A stretch of DNA of 7,738 nt from Pseudomonadota bacterium (GCA_025360685.1 JANYBR010000465.1:1-7738); one strand, 5' to 3'; counted from the stretch's first letter, positions 1 to 5,759 are shown. The notes: generated by a model from the sequence alone, not told the origin. Made by a program: numbers and translations.

Positions 1-1249
1 GGTTGTAGACGCGCATGCGCTGCTCGACATCCACGCCCGGCTTGGTGTGCAGGTATTTGCGGATGTACTTGCCACTGACCGGATTGCGCAGATCCGCTTC
101 GCCCGGAAGCGTCAGCACCAGCCCGCCTGAGAGATCGTGCAGGTAGCGCACGGTCTGGTGATAGTTCGCGGCATAATAATACTTGGCTGCGTTGATCGCC
201 AGCGTGTTGGGATAGACCATGCCGGTCTCGGTCGTCTCGAAATGCCGGCAGGCATAGTCGAGCGACATTTTCAGCAGCTGCGCATAGGTAATGAGTTCGG
301 CGATGGAGGCCTGCGCCACCGCATCGCTTTCCTTGCCCTGCATCTCGGTGACGAGCTGGCCGAGCCCGACGAAAAGTTCCGACGTCTCCACCGCGCCGAC
401 CACGCCGCCGGTGCGTTCCCACAAGCCCAGCGATTGCGCCAGCTTGCTGGCGAGTTGCACTTCGCCCGCCAGGAAGACGCGGTCCCACGGCACGAAGACA
501 TCGTCGAACACGACAAACCCTTCGGGCATCGAATGATGCGAGCTCGCCGGATAGTCGAACTCGTTGAGTTCCGCCGGCGCGAAGTTGCGATTGATGATGG
601 AAACGCCTTTGGTGTTCACCGGAATGGAGAACGATACGGCGTAGGCTGTCTCGTCCTGGCGCATGCCCTTGGTCGGCATCACCACCAGCTCGTGGATCAC
701 CGACGCGGCGGTGATGTGCAGCTTGGCGCCGCGCACCACGATGCCGTCGGAACGCCGCTCGACGATGCGCACATAGAGATCGGGATCGTCCTGCTCATGC
801 GCGCGGCGCTTGCGGTCGCCCTTGGGATCGGTGATCACTTCGGCGGCGCGCAAGTCGTTGTCGCGGCAGTAGCGGTACATGCGTTCGATGTTTTGCGCAT
901 ATTGCGGGTTCACCAGCGCGACCTGGTCCTTCACGCTCATCAGCGCCATGTAGACGCCCGAGACCGCCGTGCCGATGGAGGTGTGGCCGAGCAGCTCGAC
1001 GCGTTTGGCGAGATCCTCCTCGCTGCGCGGAATCTGGTAGATGCGATGCGCGTAACTTCCATCCTCGGCGCGATAGCGGCGCAGTTCGCCGAGCACCGGA
1101 TCGTCATACTCGTAATCCCTGGCGGTGATGGCGATCGGTACGCGAAAGCGCGGATGTTTGGTGATGTCCGCGATGCTGTCGCCGTCCCAGTAGGTCACGC
1201 GTCCATCGTTCAGACTCGCGACATAATCCTCCGGTCGTTTCAGGCCCAT
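1..1249 (-). CDS. 4-hydroxybutyryl-CoA dehydratase / 4-hydroxyphenylacetate 3-hydroxylase (HpaB) family flavoprotein, 3' end cut by window edge
   Basis: The minus strand is open from ATG at 1249-1247 to the left edge (416 codons). An AGGAGGA ribosome binding site at 1256-1262, six bases upstream, fixes the start. Family members run about 480-520 residues, so the last 65-100 are missing. Recognisable segments are TDPKGDR (140-146), DPDLYVRIVERRSDGIVVRGAK (155-176, split here as DPDLYVRIVERR plus SDGIVVRGAK), VVFDDVFVPWDRVFL in the middle, and a late GGLVLTLPGEADLR. These resemble clostridial 4-hydroxybutyryl-CoA dehydratase (AbfD) more than E. coli HpaB. The family binds FAD in an acyl-CoA-dehydrogenase-like fold. 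AbfD also carries a [4Fe-4S] cluster on three Cys and one His. Here only two Cys are present (C128 in RYCRD, one in YACRH) and neither sits at a ligand position. I therefore infer a cluster-free member, either a flavin-dependent hydroxylase or an acyl-CoA isomerase/dehydratase-like enzyme. The substrate is unknown. Family is confident; reaction is not. Confidence 0.9.
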   Translation of the reverse strand, partial: MGLKRPEDYVASLNDGRVTYWDGDSIADITKHPRFRVPIAITARDYEYDDPVLGELRRYRAEDGSYAHRIYQIPRSEEDLAKRVELLGHTSIGTAVSGVYMALMSVKDQVALVNPQYAQNIERMYRYCRDNDLRAAEVITDPKGDRKRRAHEQDDPDLYVRIVERRSDGIVVRGAKLHITAASVIHELVVMPTKGMRQDETAYAVSFSIPVNTKGVSIINRNFAPAELNEFDYPASSHHSMPEGFVVFDDVFVPWDRVFLAGEVQLASKLAQSLGLWERTGGVVGAVETSELFVGLGQLVTEMQGKESDAVAQASIAELITYAQLLKMSLDYACRHFETTETGMVYPNTLAINAAKYYYAANYHQTVRYLHDLSGGLVLTLPGEADLRNPVSGKYIRKYLHTKPGVDVEQRMRVYN

Positions 1250-1318
1250 CGCCGATCCTCCTGGTTCCCAGACGATGTTAGCCAACTCCGTCCGTCAGGG
1301 CAGCGGCCTGATGGGCGG

Positions 1319-1348
1319 TTGACGCAGCGGCGGCGCGGCTGTCCTAAT
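1319..1348 (+). promoter_or_regulatory. candidate promoter for the acetylpolyamine amidohydrolase gene
   Basis: TTGACG (1319-1324) and CCTAAT (1343-1348, 4 of 6 matches to TATAAT) are separated by 18 bases. Initiation about seven bases downstream would fall at or next to the ATG at 1357, giving a nearly leaderless transcript. That fits the lack of a Shine-Dalgarno sequence before this gene. A short inverted repeat, TCAGG/CCTGA (1295-1299/1307-1311), lies just upstream and could be an operator. All of this is inferred from motif matches only. Confidence 0.35.
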
Positions 1349-1356
1349 CGACCGCG

Positions 1357-2388
1357 ATGAAAACGTTTTATTCGCCGGCCCATCTGGAACATTCCCCGTC
1401 CCTGGAATTCGAGGGCGGGCGGATGAATCCGGCCGTCGAGGTTCCCGCCCGCGCCGAGCGGGTGCGGAGCGAAATCGAACGTCGCAAGATCGGGCCGATC
1501 CTTTCTCCGGCGGAGTTCGGCATGGAGCCGATCGCGCGCGTGCACGCCGCCGGCTTTGTGCGGTTTCTCGGCGAGGCCAGCGCGCTCTGGCGCAAGCGCT
1601 ATGGCGAGGATGCGCCGCCGGCCATTCCGTCAGCCTGGCCGGCGCGCGGGCTGCGCGACCGTTTCGAGGGCGATGTGGAATCGCGGCTCGGCACCTATGC
1701 CTTCGACACGGCCACTCCGATCGCGAAGGGCACGTGGGGCGCAGCGCTGGCCGCCGTCAACACCGCGCTCTCCGCCGCGCAGGCGATCAAGAGCGGCGAG
1801 CGCGCGGCTTTCGCGCTGGCCCGCCCGCCCGGCCATCATGCGAGCTCGGACGTGTTCGGCGGCTATTGCTATCTCAACAATGTCGCCATCGCGGCGCAAT
1901 GGTTGGTCGACCAAGGACTGAAGCCCGCCATCCTCGACGTCGACTATCATCACGGCAACGGCACGCAGAGCATTTTCTATCGCCGGCCCGACGTATTGTT
2001 CTGCTCGCTGCACGGCGATCCGAGCTTTGCCTATCCGCACTTCCTCGGCTTCGCGGACGAGTGTGGCGAGGCACAGGGCGAAGGCGCCAACCTGAACCTG
2101 CCGCTGGCGATGTACACGGACTGGCGCGGCTACTCCAACGCGCTCGCGCTGGCGCTGCAGAAGATTCGTGCGTTCGGGCCCGACGTGCTTTTGGTTTCTC
2201 TCGGACTCGACACGTTCGAGGCCGATCCGATCTCGCGCTTCAAATTGACCAAGCAGGATTATCTGCGGATGGGCGAGACGATCGCCGGTTTGAAACTGCC
2301 GGCGCTGTTCAGCTTCGAAGGCGGCTACAATCTCGACGCGCTGGCGGAGATTACTGTGAATGTGCTGGAAGGTTTCGAGGGCGCCTAG
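1357..2388 (+). CDS. acetylpolyamine amidohydrolase (histone deacetylase superfamily)
   Basis: A 343-residue Zn-dependent deacetylase, close in length to the 341-residue Mycoplana ramosa enzyme and alignable with it along most of its length. The family removes acetyl groups from acetylputrescine, acetylcadaverine or acetylspermidine in the cytoplasm, returning free polyamine. Visible active-site elements are RPPGHHAS with the general-base pair H160-H161, DVDYHHGNGTQ with zinc ligands D196 and H198, SLGLDTFEADP with zinc ligand D285, and EGGYN with the transition-state tyrosine Y324. FGGYCYLNN (168-175) and SLHGDP (217-222) are also typical. The family glutamate E106 of M. ramosa corresponds to E108, but the position of E117, which I recall as a polyamine contact, is A119. 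There is no clear Shine-Dalgarno; the start is chosen because the first residues align with family N termini. The gene diverges from the flavoprotein gene. A broader acetyl-amide deacetylase role is the main alternative. Confidence 0.93.
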   Translation: MKTFYSPAHLEHSPSLEFEGGRMNPAVEVPARAERVRSEIERRKIGPILSPAEFGMEPIARVHAAGFVRFLGEASALWRKRYGEDAPPAIPSAWPARGLRDRFEGDVESRLGTYAFDTATPIAKGTWGAALAAVNTALSAAQAIKSGERAAFALARPPGHHASSDVFGGYCYLNNVAIAAQWLVDQGLKPAILDVDYHHGNGTQSIFYRRPDVLFCSLHGDPSFAYPHFLGFADECGEAQGEGANLNLPLAMYTDWRGYSNALALALQKIRAFGPDVLLVSLGLDTFEADPISRFKLTKQDYLRMGETIAGLKLPALFSFEGGYNLDALAEITVNVLEGFEGA

Positions 2389-2411
2389 TTGAGATGTGCG
2401 CTACCAACTAG

Positions 2412-2555
2412 TCACCATGGCCGCCCCTGAGGCGGCCACCCAGCAGGCGCGCTTCTGCGCGCGCCGGAAGACTCATTTGATTTGCTGGGTGGCCGGGTCG
2501 TGAAGCTTGTCCTCTGGCCGCGCTTCGCGCGGACCGGGGGGCCCGGCCATGGTGA
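2412..2555 (+). repeat. structured intergenic repeat, copy 1 (four-way-junction palindromic element)
   Basis: A 144-base element whose right half is almost identical to copy 2 (50 of 52 bases, 2494-2545 against 4079-4130). Pairing read from the sequence: P0 2412-2418 with 2549-2555 (TCACCAT/ATGGTGA, perfect); P1 2419-2425 with 2431-2437 (GGCCGCC/GGCGGCC); P2 2438-2445 with 2483-2490 (ACCCAGCA/TGCTGGGT), enclosing P3 2446-2452 with 2459-2465; P4 2491-2499 with 2540-2548 (one G:T), enclosing P5 2518-2523 with 2527-2532. P0, P1, P2 and P4 abut with no unpaired bases. The element begins 23 bases after the amidohydrolase stop and ends 11 bases before the stop of the convergent gene. There is no T-tract, no open reading frame of its own and no obvious target-site duplication. 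It resembles REP/BIME-type elements in character; I recognise no named family. Confidence 0.85.
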
Positions 2556-2566
2556 AAATACGGGGA

Positions 2567-3067
2567 CTACGGCTTGCCGCCTCCCAGGCCCTGCAGCTTC
2601 TCCTGAATCTTTTCCGCCGCCGTCTTGATCGCATCGGCCGCTTTCTCGGCATGCTCGCCGGTCTTGGACTGCATGCCGTCCAGCGCCTTGTCCACGGCCT
2701 GCTTGACCGTCGCGGCCGAGCCGCCTTTCTTGTATTCGCGCACGATGACATCCTCGATCCGCGCCACGACGGCGTCGACCGTGTAGTCCTTGTTCAGGCT
2801 CTTCTCGCGATGGGCAATGACCGAGTAGATGTCGATGGAGTCGTCGATCGTGCGGCCCAGCTCCAGCAACCGGTAGAACCGTTCGCCCTCTTCCTTGCCC
2901 TTGAAGATTACGTCGAACAGGGCGACCGCGAGCGTGACCGGAATCTGGAAGAAGTTGTGCAGATTGTTCAAAGCGAGTTTGGATTCGAATACCAGCACAT
3001 CACGCATGAATTTCCAGCGCGCATGCGGGTCGACGTTTGCAGGGACTTGTGGCGGAGTATCGGTCAT
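2567..3067 (-). CDS. conserved-looking hypothetical protein with amphipathic helical C terminus
   Basis: I do not recognise this 166-residue protein. The frame opens further upstream to an ATG at 3127, but that extension (Cys- and Arg-rich, RRAICCRRH) does not look like protein. The ATG at 3067, giving MTDTPPQVPANVD, is preferred although no strong Shine-Dalgarno precedes it. Residues 15-60 contain a hydrophobic segment (about 38-56, FFQIPVTLAVALFDVIFKG) that could be a buried or membrane-associated helix; there is no signal peptide. Residues 60-112 look compact and helical. Residues 114-160 are low-complexity Ala/Lys/Glu/Asp (KAADAIKTAAEKIQEK), the pattern of long amphipathic helices such as LEA-like or coiled-coil segments, ending in GLGGGKP. 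It is transcribed away from the methyltransferase gene and convergent with the amidohydrolase gene across repeat copy 1. Codon use is normal for the window, so I believe it is a real gene. Confidence 0.75.
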   Translation of the reverse strand: MTDTPPQVPANVDPHARWKFMRDVLVFESKLALNNLHNFFQIPVTLAVALFDVIFKGKEEGERFYRLLELGRTIDDSIDIYSVIAHREKSLNKDYTVDAVVARIEDVIVREYKKGGSAATVKQAVDKALDGMQSKTGEHAEKAADAIKTAAEKIQEKLQGLGGGKP

Positions 3068-3078
3068 GTCGGAGTCGC

Positions 3079-3087
3079 TGTGATAAT
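3079..3087 (+). promoter_or_regulatory. candidate extended -10 promoter for the methyltransferase gene
   Basis: TGT followed directly by GATAAT (3082-3087) matches an extended -10 element in the gap between the divergent hypothetical and methyltransferase genes. The expected -35 region is not convincing. Initiation near 3094 would give a leader of about 75 bases before the ATG at 3169. This is weak evidence, based on a single motif. Confidence 0.3.
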
Positions 3088-3168
3088 GTCGCCTGCAGCA
3101 TATTGCCCGCCGAGGTCCGCATGGCAAGAATCAAGGCGCCGTTTGGCTCAAGTCCGGTGCGTTAGCCC

Positions 3169-3969
3169 ATGCGCGATCTTCGCACAGAGGAAGGACGAAA
3201 TGCATTCGGCGAGGACGCAGCGAATTACGACGCGGCGCGGCCGGACTATCCTGGCTGGGGTTTCGCGTGTCTGCGCGACCGTTGCGGACTGAAACCCGGC
3301 ACGCGCAGCTTCGAGATCGGACCCGGCACGGGCCAGGCAACCGCCAAACTTCTTGAGCTCGGAGCCGAGCCGCTTGTCGCAATCGAACCGGATGTGCGTC
3401 TCGCTGCGTTCCTGGAACGCAAATTTGCCGGCCGCGTCACGGTGGTGAAGACGACATTCGAGGATGCGCCGCTCGCCGCGGACAGCTTCGATCTCGGCAC
3501 GGCCGCAACCTCGTTCCACTGGGTGGAGCAAGGCACGGCACTGAACAAAGTGGCGGCGGTCCTGCGCAGCGGCGGCTGGTGGGCGGCGTGGTGGAACGTG
3601 TTCGGCGATCCCGAGCGCGAGGATGCGTTTCACGAGGCGACGCGCGAACTCTTGAAAAAAGAGGCCGACTCGCCAGGCCAATATACCGTCCAGGCCCGTC
3701 CCTCCTCGCGCGAGCGCGACGCGCGACTGACCGACATCGATTCTATCGCCGCCTTCGAGACTGCGCAGTTCGAGGTTCGCAAATGGACGCTGACCCTGAC
3801 GACAGCGCAGATGCGCGCGCTCTACGCCACGTTTTCGCAGTTCAGCATCGTCGAGCCCGTCGAACGCGAGCGCATCCTCGACGGACTGGCGCGCATCGCG
3901 GAGGTGGAGTTCGGCGGCAGGGTGGAACGCAACATGTGCACGGAGCTCTACACCGCGCGGCGGCGGTAG
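3169..3969 (+). CDS. class I SAM-dependent methyltransferase
   Basis: A 266-residue protein with the Rossmann-type methyltransferase core. Motif I is EIGPGTGQAT (49-58), the SAM-binding glycine loop. The acidic end of strand 2, which holds the ribose hydroxyls, is IEPD (72-75). A motif-IV-like segment is FDLGTAATSFHWV (107-119), followed by LRSGGWWAAWW (132-142) where the family usually has LkPGG. The N terminus NAFGEDAANYDAARPDYP (11-28) is typical of the Methyltransf_11/25 group acting on small molecules or lipids. The C-terminal 100 residues probably form the substrate cap, and the substrate cannot be predicted. ATG 3169 is the first in-frame start after a TAG at 3163-3165, so the start is secure although the Shine-Dalgarno is poor. 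An overlapping ATG at 3199 is in the wrong frame. It lies between the divergent hypothetical gene and, across repeat copy 2, the convergent DUF2461 gene. Confidence 0.9.
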   Translation: MRDLRTEEGRNAFGEDAANYDAARPDYPGWGFACLRDRCGLKPGTRSFEIGPGTGQATAKLLELGAEPLVAIEPDVRLAAFLERKFAGRVTVVKTTFEDAPLAADSFDLGTAATSFHWVEQGTALNKVAAVLRSGGWWAAWWNVFGDPEREDAFHEATRELLKKEADSPGQYTVQARPSSRERDARLTDIDSIAAFETAQFEVRKWTLTLTTAQMRALYATFSQFSIVEPVERERILDGLARIAEVEFGGRVERNMCTELYTARRR

Positions 3970-3981
3970 ATCAAAACTATT

Positions 3982-4140
3982 TCACCATGGCCGGCCAGCG
4001 AGCCGGCCACCCAGCAGGCGCGCGTCCGCGCGCCACGTAACGCATCACCTGCGGCGCAGACGCGCCGCGCTGGGTGGGCGGGTCGTGAAGCTTGTCCTCC
4101 GGCCGCGCATCGCGCGGACCGGGGGGCCCGCCCATGGAGA
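3982..4140 (+). repeat. structured intergenic repeat, copy 2 (four-way-junction palindromic element)
   Basis: A 159-base second copy in the same orientation as the one at 2412. P0 is 3982-3988 with 4134-4140 (6 of 7 paired; A3984 opposite A4138). P1 is 3989-3995 with 4002-4008 (GGCCGGC/GCCGGCC). P2 is 4009-4015 with 4069-4075 (ACCCAGC/GCTGGGT), enclosing P3 4017-4023 with 4028-4034. P4 is 4076-4084 with 4125-4133, one G:T, enclosing P5 CCGCGC/GCGCGG around loop ATC. All four junction helices abut, as in copy 1. Differences from copy 1 at 3994:4003 and 4078:4131 preserve pairing. The P2 arm carries an extra hairpin, GCGGCG/CGCCGC (4051-4056 with 4063-4068), absent from copy 1. It sits 12 bases after the methyltransferase stop and 9 bases before the DUF2461 stop. 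Confidence 0.85.
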
Positions 4141-4149
4141 GGAATGATG

Positions 4150-4839
4150 CTAAAACGGCACGCCCTGTGCCTTGCACAGAAACTTCATCAACGGGCTGGC
4201 TGCCTTGAAGGTTTCGGCAACCGCGTCGACGAGCTTGGGCGCCGAGGCAAGTTTCATGTCACCTTCCTCCATCGCGAAGAAACTCTTGCGCTTGATGTCC
4301 TCGATGAAAGGATGGGTGGGATCGTAGCCGCGCGGCGGCCGCGTCAGCGCGTCGCCGTCGATGCCGTCGAAGCGCTTGGCAAAGGTCTTGTCGGTCTTCA
4401 CCTTCTTCCAGGCGGCGGGATTCTTCGCAATGGCATCGCGCACCTTGGCCAGAGCGTCGGTCGGAGGCATCCACATGCCGCCGCCGAACATCACGTCGCC
4501 GGGCGCGAAGTGCATGTAGAAGCCCGGTGCATGCACGTCTTTGCCGGCGGCATGGCGGAAGTGGCAGGCGGCATGCTCCTTGTACGGACTTTTATCCTTG
4601 GAGAAGCGCACGTCGCGGTAGATGCGGAACATCGAGCCGCCGTTCGGCCGCGGATCGGCGGTGAAGTTCTTGGAGATCTTCGCCAGCTTCGGCGCCATGG
4701 CGGCGATGAAATCCGACATCGGCGCCTGCACGCTATCCCGGAAGCGCTGCTTGTTCGCCTCGAACCAGGGCCGCTCATTGTGCGTCTTCAACTCGCGGAA
4801 GAAGGAGAAAAAGTCCTTGGGAAAGCCGTCGAACGCCAT
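4150..4839 (-). CDS. DUF2461 family protein
   Basis: A 229-residue protein of the DUF2461 (TIGR02453) family, full length for that family. It is widespread in bacteria and has no established biochemical role. Characteristic segments are FFRELKTHNERPWFEANK (13-30), the cluster FRIYRDVRFSKDKSPYK (71-87), GFYMHFAPGDVMFGGGMW (106-123), and a basic/aromatic stretch near 180-190. The protein appears soluble, with no signal peptide or membrane segment. The reading frame stays open far upstream, through the thioesterase gene, but ATG 4839 (MAFDGFPKDF) is where family similarity begins. A modest GAGGGTG sequence lies just upstream. It starts 14 bases after the thioesterase stop on the same strand, so the two are probably co-transcribed and this gene is second in the unit. 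The gene ends nine bases from repeat copy 2. Confidence 0.9.
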   Translation of the reverse strand: MAFDGFPKDFFSFFRELKTHNERPWFEANKQRFRDSVQAPMSDFIAAMAPKLAKISKNFTADPRPNGGSMFRIYRDVRFSKDKSPYKEHAACHFRHAAGKDVHAPGFYMHFAPGDVMFGGGMWMPPTDALAKVRDAIAKNPAAWKKVKTDKTFAKRFDGIDGDALTRPPRGYDPTHPFIEDIKRKSFFAMEEGDMKLASAPKLVDAVAETFKAASPLMKFLCKAQGVPF

Positions 4840-4853
4840 GACACCCTCGCTGG

Positions 4854-5309
4854 TCAGCCGTCGCCGAACATCGCCTCCGGCGTCGGTATCGTACCCATCG
4901 GCGCGGTCACTTTGAAGATCGCACTCGCACGCAGGCACAGGATGCTGTCCGCGGTCGCGGTGCCCTGGGCGAAGAACAAGCTCTTTCCCGCGCGCAGGAA
5001 TTCCGCTGTGCCTTCGACCCAGGAGCCGAGTCCGGCGGGGCTGAGAAAATCGAGCGTGAGATTGACGGTCGGCGCGAAGCCGACATCGGCCTTGCTCTGC
5101 ATGCGCGCGGCGATCGGAATGAGCATGTCGGCGAAGGTGGCCAGCATGCCGCCATGCGCAACCTGGCCCGGATTGCAGTGGCGCTCTTCGACGCGAAATC
5201 CCATCAGCAGACGCGTGCCGTCCCATTTGCCATAGAGCGGACCGACCGCTTCCAGAAAGCCGACGCTGAAACGAAAGGGCCGGAAGCCCTGCGGAATATT
5301 GGCGGACAT
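4854..5309 (-). CDS. PaaI-type hotdog-fold acyl-CoA thioesterase
   Basis: A 151-residue hotdog-fold protein of the PaaI/YbgC-like thioesterase group, which hydrolyses acyl-CoA or aryl-acyl-CoA thioesters in the cytoplasm. The diagnostic stretch is VAHGGMLATFADM (50-62): HGG (52-54) begins the central helix, and D61 is the position usually used as catalytic acid/base in PaaI. TVNLTLDFLSPAG (81-93) is the strand that in the family lines the active site and carries the T-x-N-L-x-x-x-F pattern. The acyl specificity is unknown. Start ATG 5309 has a good ribosome binding site (AAGGAA, about five bases upstream). It is the first gene of a likely two-gene unit with the DUF2461 gene, 14 bases apart, and diverges from usg across 186 bases. 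A 14-base palindrome lies in its leader. Family assignment is firm; physiological role is not. Confidence 0.92.
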   Translation of the reverse strand: MSANIPQGFRPFRFSVGFLEAVGPLYGKWDGTRLLMGFRVEERHCNPGQVAHGGMLATFADMLIPIAARMQSKADVGFAPTVNLTLDFLSPAGLGSWVEGTAEFLRAGKSLFFAQGTATADSILCLRASAIFKVTAPMGTIPTPEAMFGDG

Positions 5310-5333
5310 GAGTTTCCTTCGGATAGCGAGAGA

Positions 5334-5347
5334 AACGCTCTAGCGTT
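5334..5347. promoter_or_regulatory. palindrome in the thioesterase leader, possible operator
   Basis: AACGCT and AGCGTT (5334-5339 and 5342-5347) form a six-base inverted repeat with a two-base centre, 24 bases upstream of the thioesterase ATG. Its position between the divergent thioesterase and usg genes suits a dimeric regulator's site. I do not recognise the motif, and chance occurrence is possible. Elsewhere in 5310-5495 I see only an AT-rich patch (5427-5445, centred on GTTTAAAC), which may hold a usg promoter but has no convincing -35/-10 pair. Confidence 0.3.
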
Positions 5348-5495
5348 CGTCGTTACCGGGCGCAAGCACTCGTTCCGTGCGACTGCTGCCGCATTTTCCG
5401 TCTCGACAGGACGCCGCATTGCCGCAATCTTTTGTTTAAACGATTGAGCGATGATGGGGTAGAGCGCGCGAGGACGCGCCGGCAAGCGAGGCGGG

Positions 5496-5759
5496 ATGAG
5501 CAGCCTTCAACAGCAACTGCGCGGTTACCGGTTGACGACGGCCGAAATTCTCTATCGCCTGCCCGATCATCCGGTGATGCTGCAGAGTTTCATCTGGCAG
5601 GATCTGGATCTGGCGCCGAAATTTCCCATGCTCAAGAAGTTCCTGCACTTCTGGGAGACCAATCTGGACGGCAAACTTTATTCGGTGCGCGTCGCGTCGC
5701 GCCAGCTGATCGGGGATACGGAACTCAAGCTGGTCGGCCGCGAATTGTCGCTGCACTAG
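5496..5759 (+). CDS. usg: Usg family protein
   Basis: An 87-residue protein matching the alphaproteobacterial Usg family, small proteins named from a gene upstream of tryptophan-pathway genes. Their biochemical role is not established. The conserved core is visible almost from end to end: LRGYRLTTAEILYRLPDHP (8-26), LQSFIWQDLDLAPKFP (29-44), LKKFLHFWETNLDGKLYSVRVA (46-67, here LKKFLHFWETN plus LDGKLYSVRVA), and the terminal ELSLH. The length is normal for the family. Start ATG 5496 follows GAGG within GCGAGGCGGG. There is no trp gene nearby, so the eponymous context is absent here. The gene diverges from the thioesterase and converges with the 60-residue hypothetical gene across 130 bases. 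There is no sign of transfer or damage. Confidence 0.9.
   Translation: MSSLQQQLRGYRLTTAEILYRLPDHPVMLQSFIWQDLDLAPKFPMLKKFLHFWETNLDGKLYSVRVASRQLIGDTELKLVGRELSLH

Noticed and set aside
137..1360. Long plus-strand open frame (407 codons) opposite the flavoprotein gene
   Set aside because: It is antisense to a confidently recognised coding region with a ribosome binding site, and its His/Arg/Gly-rich translation resembles no protein. High GC creates such mirror frames.
2412..2555. The repeat as an insertion sequence or classic MITE because of its 12-base terminal inverted repeat
   Set aside because: There is no transposase, no visible target-site duplication around either copy, and the terminal repeat of copy 2 is imperfect. 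The internal multi-helix structure is the stronger signal. A transposon-derived origin is still possible.
2412..2555. The repeat as an ordinary rho-independent terminator
   Set aside because: No T-tract follows the helices on either strand, and the fold is a multi-branch structure rather than one hairpin.
3068..3127. Longer start (ATG 3127) for the hypothetical minus-strand gene
   Set aside because: The added 20 residues are Cys/Arg/His-rich and unlike protein N termini, and they leave little room for a divergent promoter.
2507..3292. Plus-strand open frame running from repeat copy 1 through the hypothetical gene into the methyltransferase
   Set aside because: It overlaps the repeat and two better-supported genes, and its translation is Arg/Leu-rich without domain features.
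4840..5226. N-terminal extension making DUF2461 a 358-residue fusion
   Set aside because: The extension is the thioesterase gene read in the wrong frame. The family begins at ATG 4839.
4144..5235. Plus-strand open frame of 363 codons opposite the DUF2461 and thioesterase genes
   Set aside because: It spans two recognised genes on the other strand and has no family similarity.
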